A stretch of DNA of 7,421 bases from Bryobacterales bacterium (lineage in GTDB: Bacteria > Acidobacteriota > Terriglobia > Bryobacterales > Bryobacteraceae), in assembly GCA_025456495.1 (NCBI GenBank), contig JALOKO010000180.1:1-7421 (forward strand), read 5' to 3'. Position numbers and translations under genes: made by a program. The notes under the pieces were generated by a model. That model had not been told where the DNA came from. It did not search any database and was given only the letters and a program-made list of their open reading frames with translations. Below are positions 5,363-7,421 of this stretch, in pieces (the stretch's first letter is position 1; the number at the start of each line of letters is the position of its first letter).

Positions 5363-7421
5363 CTAGAACGAAAATCGCAGCGATGCCTCCAGGATGCGGT
5401 TGCCCGCATTGCCCCCGGCCGGACCGAAGCCTGCCAGCGCCGTGGACTGGCCGAAGAGCGTAGAGGCCAGATTGCCCACCGGGCTGCCTGGGTTGGTTGT
5501 GTTGAACAGGTTGCGGGCGCTGAGGGAGAGGTTGATGGAGTAGCGTCCGCCGCTGCTGCCGAAGCCGCCCATAGCGCCACGCATGCCACCGCTACCCATG
5601 GGTCCACCGCCACCCATGGGTCCACCGCCCCGCATCATCGGCGGGGGTCCGCCAGCACCGGGTCCGCCGGATCCGTCAGCGCCGGGTCCACCGGACATCA
5701 TGCCTGGAACTCCGGCACTGCCGCGGCGTTCGCCAAAGCTCCAACTGCGGCTGATGCGCAAGTTCGTGGTGAACTGGCTGGGGCCGTTCCCGAAATTCCT
5801 GGGAATCAGGGCCGTTCCGGGCAAGGGAGTAGGGTCAAAGGCGCCCCACGGGGTTTGCACGACACCGGCTCGGCTGAGGTCTGTGGCGAAGGCTGGCCGG
5901 TCAGTGAATACCGTGTCGCCATTGTTGTCGCGACCGGTGGTGATGTTGAAGGGCATGCCGGACCGGTACATCACGAACGGGTTCAGCGTGATGCCCCAGG
6001 GCGCGTTTAGGTTGCCGCCCATCACCACGCGATGGCGGACGTCCATCACGCTGCGGCCCCACTCCCCGCTGAGGTCGTACTGGTTGGCAGGGAGCGCGGC
6101 GCCACGGTCAGCATCCGATTCCGCCTTGCCCCAGGAATAGAATCCGAAAAGCATCACACGGCGATGAAACCGGGTGCTGAGGTTCGTCACCAGTTGCTGC
6201 TGGTTCATGCGCCCGGTGGCTTCGTACAGGAAAAGGTTCTGCTGGCCGAACGGACGTTCGCCGCCGTCAGGAAGTGGCGCGTTGATGTTGCGGGTGCGTA
6301 GGACGTTCACTGCCCGCGTCCGGACCCAGTTGATAGAGAGCGTGGTGCTTGCGGGAAGCGCGCGTTCCACGCCCAGTGAGGTTTGCATCATGTAGGGCAC
6401 ACGCAGGTCCTGGGCGATGCGATAGGTTGCCTGAGGCGCCGCGCTGGCTGCCAGGGAGGTTGCCGCCGGAACGACCGGAAAGAATGTGGGGTCGGGCACA
6501 ATGTACTGCTGTTGATTGCTGCCGTTGAAGCGCAGGGCGCTGAGGGTGTAGGCGTCATCGAAACGGTCGTAGAAGATGCCTGCTCCGGCGCGGATGACCG
6601 TTTTGCCGTTGCGTCCGCCTTGGGAGTCTGGAGACCAGGCAAGGCTCAGGCGCGGTGCGACGTTGCGGTTATCCCGCACATTGGTTTGGTTCTCATAGCG
6701 GACGCCGAAAGCCAGGGTGAGGTTGGGCTTCACGCGCCAATCGTGGGTGAGGAAGAGGCCCAGGTCGTACTGGCTTACCTGTGCGCGCGGGTCGCCAGCG
6801 GCCAGGGTGAACTGGCTGGCGCCTCCGCCCAGCAGGCGAATCTGCTCCGGGCTGTAGCCGAGTGACTGGAAGTAGAGAGTGCGGCGATACCGTTCCAGGG
6901 ACGTGATGGGTGTCAACTGGAAGCTCCCGTCGGTGTTCATCAGCGGCTGCTGCAGGGCATCCAGTGAGGGGGCCAGTCCTCCGGCGAAGGTGAAGGTCCC
7001 CAGGAAGTTGTTGGGCGAATCATCGGTGAAGTTGCTGCCGCGCAGTCGTCCGCCGAACTTCACGGTGTGCTTGCCGTGGACCACGGAAGTCATATTCTGC
7101 AGTTCCAGGCTGTTGCGTCCGCTGGAGGCAACGCCCTGCGTGGAGCCGCCACTTTCGAAGGCCTGCAGCACGTTGATGGCAGGTAGCAGAGTGAAAGGCT
7201 CCTGCTGGTTCCGCATGCGGGAATACTCAAAGCGGGTTTCGTTGATGGCGGTGGCGGAGAGTGTGGCGGTTTCGGTCAACTGAAGGGTTTCTCCGTTCTG
7301 TCTGCCGTCACTGGCCCGATCAGGCAGCGTGAACTCGCCAATGCCGTTGTTGCGAGAGCTGGTGCGCAGCACGTTGAAGCGACCCACCAAGGTGTTCCTG
7401 TCGTTTAGTGCATAGTCAAAG
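5363..7421 (-). CDS. Oar-like TonB-dependent receptor, beta-barrel part (5' end cut by window)
   Basis: The frame is open to the right edge; 685 C-terminal residues are visible (numbered from base 7420). They match the beta-barrel of acidobacterial Oar-like outer-membrane receptors, which normally carry an N-terminal carboxypeptidase-regulatory-like domain and a plug, here off-window. Characteristic segments: FDYALNDRNTLVGRFN (1-16), NNGIGEFTLPDRA (24-36), GKHTVKFGGRLRG (116-128), FLTHDWRVKPNLTLAFGVRY (223-242), NVAPRLSLAWSP (253-264), IRAGAGIFYDRF (276-287), SARNLFNTTNPGSPVGN (634-650). The protein ends LRFSF with a terminal Phe, as expected of an outer-membrane barrel. Substrate is unknown; large polymers or oligosaccharides are typical guesses. 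An unusual Gly/Met/Pro-rich insertion occupies about 565-625, with eight Met. The stop lies 29 bases before the next gene on the same strand. Confidence 0.94.
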   Translation of the reverse strand, partial: FDYALNDRNTLVGRFNVLRTSSRNNGIGEFTLPDRASDGRQNGETLQLTETATLSATAINETRFEYSRMRNQQEPFTLLPAINVLQAFESGGSTQGVASSGRNSLELQNMTSVVHGKHTVKFGGRLRGSNFTDDSPNNFLGTFTFAGGLAPSLDALQQPLMNTDGSFQLTPITSLERYRRTLYFQSLGYSPEQIRLLGGGASQFTLAAGDPRAQVSQYDLGLFLTHDWRVKPNLTLAFGVRYENQTNVRDNRNVAPRLSLAWSPDSQGGRNGKTVIRAGAGIFYDRFDDAYTLSALRFNGSNQQQYIVPDPTFFPVVPAATSLAASAAPQATYRIAQDLRVPYMMQTSLGVERALPASTTLSINWVRTRAVNVLRTRNINAPLPDGGERPFGQQNLFLYEATGRMNQQQLVTNLSTRFHRRVMLFGFYSWGKAESDADRGAALPANQYDLSGEWGRSVMDVRHRVVMGGNLNAPWGITLNPFVMYRSGMPFNITTGRDNNGDTVFTDRPAFATDLSRAGVVQTPWGAFDPTPLPGTALIPRNFGNGPSQFTTNLRISRSWSFGERRGSAGVPGMMSGGPGADGSGGPGAGGPPPMMRGGGPMGGGGPMGSGGMRGAMGGFGSSGGRYSINLSLSARNLFNTTNPGSPVGNLASTLFGQSTALAGFGPAGGNAGNRILEASLRFSF
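5594..5629 (-). repeat. Exact 18-bp tandem duplication in the receptor's Gly/Met-rich insertion
   Basis: acccatgggtccaccgcc occurs at 5594-5611 and again at 5612-5629. On the - strand it encodes two copies of GGGPMG within the larger low-complexity insertion of the receptor (about 5546-5728). Confidence 0.9.

Noticed and set aside
5583..6140. 185-codon open frame on the + strand opposite the receptor gene
   Set aside because: It is antisense to a well-supported receptor. Its Pro/Gly-rich start is the complement of the receptor's Gly-rich tract, and high G+C makes such frames common. The frames at 6383-6865 and 6879-7283 are rejected for the same reason.

Overview
The window is about two-thirds G+C and carries four clearly assignable genes, one small membrane-protein gene and one secreted protein of unknown function. 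The combination of an Oar-like TonB-dependent receptor, a PEP-CTERM surface protein with a PA-IL/LecA-like body, and a Tat-exported BNR-repeat sialidase-like protein points to an acidobacterium, probably of the Solibacter/Bryobacter kind. That placement is inferred from gene content; no rRNA or tRNA is present to fix it.

Layout on the + strand: positions 1-1412 hold the C-terminal ~60% of hypF, the carbamoyltransferase of [NiFe]-hydrogenase maturation, cut by the left edge. A Tat-exported five-Asp-box sialidase-family protein follows (1439-2614). Next is a 277-base, relatively AT-rich spacer (2615-2891), then a PEP-CTERM protein (2892-3719). A strong hairpin (3738-3780) follows it, and then a 375-base non-coding stretch rich in inverted repeats. 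A 69-aa secreted or single-pass membrane protein (4095-4304) with a good ribosome binding site completes the strand.

Layout on the - strand, converging on these: an Oar-like TonB-dependent receptor (5363 to the right edge, N-terminus cut off) and, 29 bases downstream in the same direction, a 259-aa secreted protein of unrecognised function (4554-5333). The two look like one transcription unit. The convergent gap (4305-4553) holds two strong hairpins that probably terminate transcription from both sides.

Functionally, apart from hypF, everything here is predicted to leave the cytoplasm: a Tat-exported sialidase-like protein, a sorted surface protein with a lectin-like fold, a small membrane protein, and an outer-membrane receptor with a periplasmic partner candidate. 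The most distinctive observation is that the receptor and the downstream secreted protein both carry Gly/Met/Pro-rich low-complexity tracts built from near-identical DNA tandem repeats. By strand parity the receptor's tract should be a periplasmic turn, the same compartment as the secreted protein. I see no CRISPR array, insertion sequence, phage gene or recognisable defence system, and no clear evidence of a wholly new multi-gene system.
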